The translations under genes and the position numbers were made by a program. The notes under the pieces are model-generated. The model made no database searches. It saw nothing but the letters and a program-made list of their open reading frames with translations, and was not told the DNA's origin. From Xanthobacteraceae bacterium (GTDB lineage: Bacteria > Pseudomonadota > Alphaproteobacteria > Rhizobiales > Xanthobacteraceae), in the NCBI GenBank assembly GCA_030039655.1, contig JASHVC010000814.1, forward strand, positions 1 through 6,286: a stretch of 6,286 nucleotides of DNA, written 5' to 3'. This document shows, piece after piece, positions 5,667 to 6,286 of this stretch (positions are counted from its first letter, which is position 1; each line of letters opens with the position of its first letter).

Positions 5667-5836
5667 GCTTGGGTTGGGTGATCTTCGACGCCAAGCAATT
5701 TCTCATTGCCGACGTAATGCTCGCCTCGATCATCGCCATCGGCCTCATCGGTTTTGCCGCCGAGCGCTTCGTGTTCGGCTCGCTCGAGCGCGCCACCATC
5801 TATCGCTGGGGCATGGCGCGGATGGCGAAGGGATAG
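5667..5836 (+). pseudogene. 3' remnant of ABC permease (second copy), also right copy of the 170-bp direct repeat
   Basis: The frame reads GWVIFDAKQFLIADVMLASI and ends ERATIYRWGMARMAKG with a TAG at 5834-5836. It covers only the last 55 or so residues of a NitT/TauT-type permease. An in-frame TGA at 5648-5650 closes it upstream, and no start codon or ribosome-binding site serves it. The residues K, I and G at the variable sites (against M, N and D in the left copy) look more like the functional family sequence. Its position just ahead of the ABC ATPase gene suggests that this is the original chromosomal location of the permease end. The 29 bases between the TPR gene stop and this fragment contain the junction. 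Confidence 0.85.
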
Positions 5837-5843
5837 CCGCAGC

Positions 5844-5933
5844 TGTCATCGTCCGCGAAAGTGGACGATCAGTACGCGGTGACTCTCCTCTAATGCTGTG
5901 TTTATTAGATGCCCGCCTTCGCCGGGCATGACA
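5844..5933. repeat. REP/MITE-like palindromic element
   Basis: The 90-base unit begins TGTCAT and ends ATGACA, an inverted terminal pair. Each end folds into its own hairpin. The left one, 5848-5869, has a 9-base-pair stem (one G-T pair) capped by GAAA. The right one, 5909-5929, pairs ATGCCCG with CGGGCAT around a seven-base loop. The GATGCCCGCCTTCGCcGGGCATGAC type of end is familiar from abundant intergenic palindromes of Bradyrhizobium and relatives. It has no coding capacity and would need a transposase elsewhere to move. It separates the permease remnant from the ATPase by an unusually wide gap for such operons. Confidence 0.65.
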
Positions 5934-5949
5934 ACGACATCGGACAGCG

Positions 5950-6286
5950 ATGGCTCACATCGAAGCGCACGACATCTCACTGATTTACGACACCCCGGGC
6001 GGCACCGTGCCGGGCGTCAGCGGTGTGAGCTTCAGCATGGAGGCATCGGAATTCCTTTGCATTGTTGGGCCGAGCGGCTGCGGCAAATCAACGCTGCTCA
6101 ATATCATCGCGGGTTTTCTGACGCCGACCGCCGGTGAAATCCGCATTGGCGGCCAGCCAGTCCGCGGTTACGGCATGGACCGCGGCATCGTGTTTCAAGA
6201 CTTTGCCCAGCTTTTTCCCTGGCGTACGGCCCTGGGCAACGTGGCTTTCGGCCTAGAAATGAAAGGCGTGGCGAAGGCCGAGCGCG
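5950..6286 (+). CDS. ABC transporter ATP-binding protein, NitT/TauT family (5' part only)
   Basis: The 112 codons seen run off the right edge. The protein begins MAHIEAHDISLIYDT and contains the Walker A loop GPSGCGKST (40-48), followed by LLNIIAGFLTPTAGEIRIGG and the Q-loop VFQDFAQLFPWRTALGNVAFGL (Q83), where the LFPW form is typical of the SsuB/TauB/NrtD group that powers uptake of nitrate, sulfonate, taurine or related compounds. The signature motif, Walker B and H-loop lie beyond the window. The substrate cannot be deduced. The ribosome-binding site before the ATG is weak (GGACAG). It lies 113 bases after the permease remnant, from which it is separated by the palindromic element, so it has probably lost its ordinary co-transcribed permease. 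Confidence 0.9.
   Translation, partial: MAHIEAHDISLIYDTPGGTVPGVSGVSFSMEASEFLCIVGPSGCGKSTLLNIIAGFLTPTAGEIRIGGQPVRGYGMDRGIVFQDFAQLFPWRTALGNVAFGLEMKGVAKAER

Noticed and set aside
5509..5799. Minus-strand open frames sharing MVARSSEPNTKRSAAKPMR with one at 487-783
   Set aside because: The shared peptide is only the antisense reading of the duplicated permease end. It is useful as a sign of the repeat but is not a gene.
651..5836. Classical composite transposon or tRNA-site integrative island
   Set aside because: No transposase, integrase, insertion-sequence ends or tRNA gene are visible. The flanking repeats are protein-coding permease sequence.

Overview
The window looks like accessory or rearranged chromosome from an alphaproteobacterium of the Bradyrhizobium/Rhodopseudomonas type. 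This is inferred from the gene families (alpha/beta-hydrolase-type cyclase, NitT/TauT ABC genes, KirBac channel, Sel-free TPR exported protein), the moderately high GC content, and the many short palindromic or dispersed intergenic repeats with truncated genes beside them. No similarity search could be run, so names rest on recognising motifs by eye.

Left part (1-1147): the first 54 codons of an adenylate/guanylate cyclase with an alpha/beta-hydrolase-like N-terminus read leftward off the edge. A 350-base non-coding stretch follows, with hairpins and one copy of a dispersed repeat. Next is a 5'-truncated ABC permease (518-820). The 327 bases before the next gene hold only hairpins and a possible broken signal-peptide remnant.

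Central part (1148-5637): a KirBac-type inward-rectifier potassium channel homologue with a strongly non-canonical selectivity filter (A-Q-G-Y-R in place of T-V-G-Y-G) is followed at 67 bases by an exported monohaem cytochrome c, probably co-transcribed. A glutathione S-transferase lies convergent to them. Divergent from it is a 47-codon 5' stub of what is probably an LLM-class flavin monooxygenase gene, broken off into repeat DNA that carries the second copy of the dispersed repeat. An exported protein of ten TPR repeats closes the section.

Right part (5667-6286): a second, shorter remnant of the permease 3' end, a 90-base palindromic REP/MITE-like element, and the 5' part of the matching NitT/TauT ABC ATPase running off the edge.

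The main structural observation is that the last 170 bases of the permease gene occur twice in direct orientation (651-820 and 5667-5836, 161/170 identical, the final 78 identical). They bracket 4.85 kb of unrelated genes between the permease and its ATPase. This points to a duplicated and broken transporter operon, or to a segment inserted with duplication of a gene 3' end. The main functional observation is the aberrant channel filter in an otherwise complete KirBac protein.
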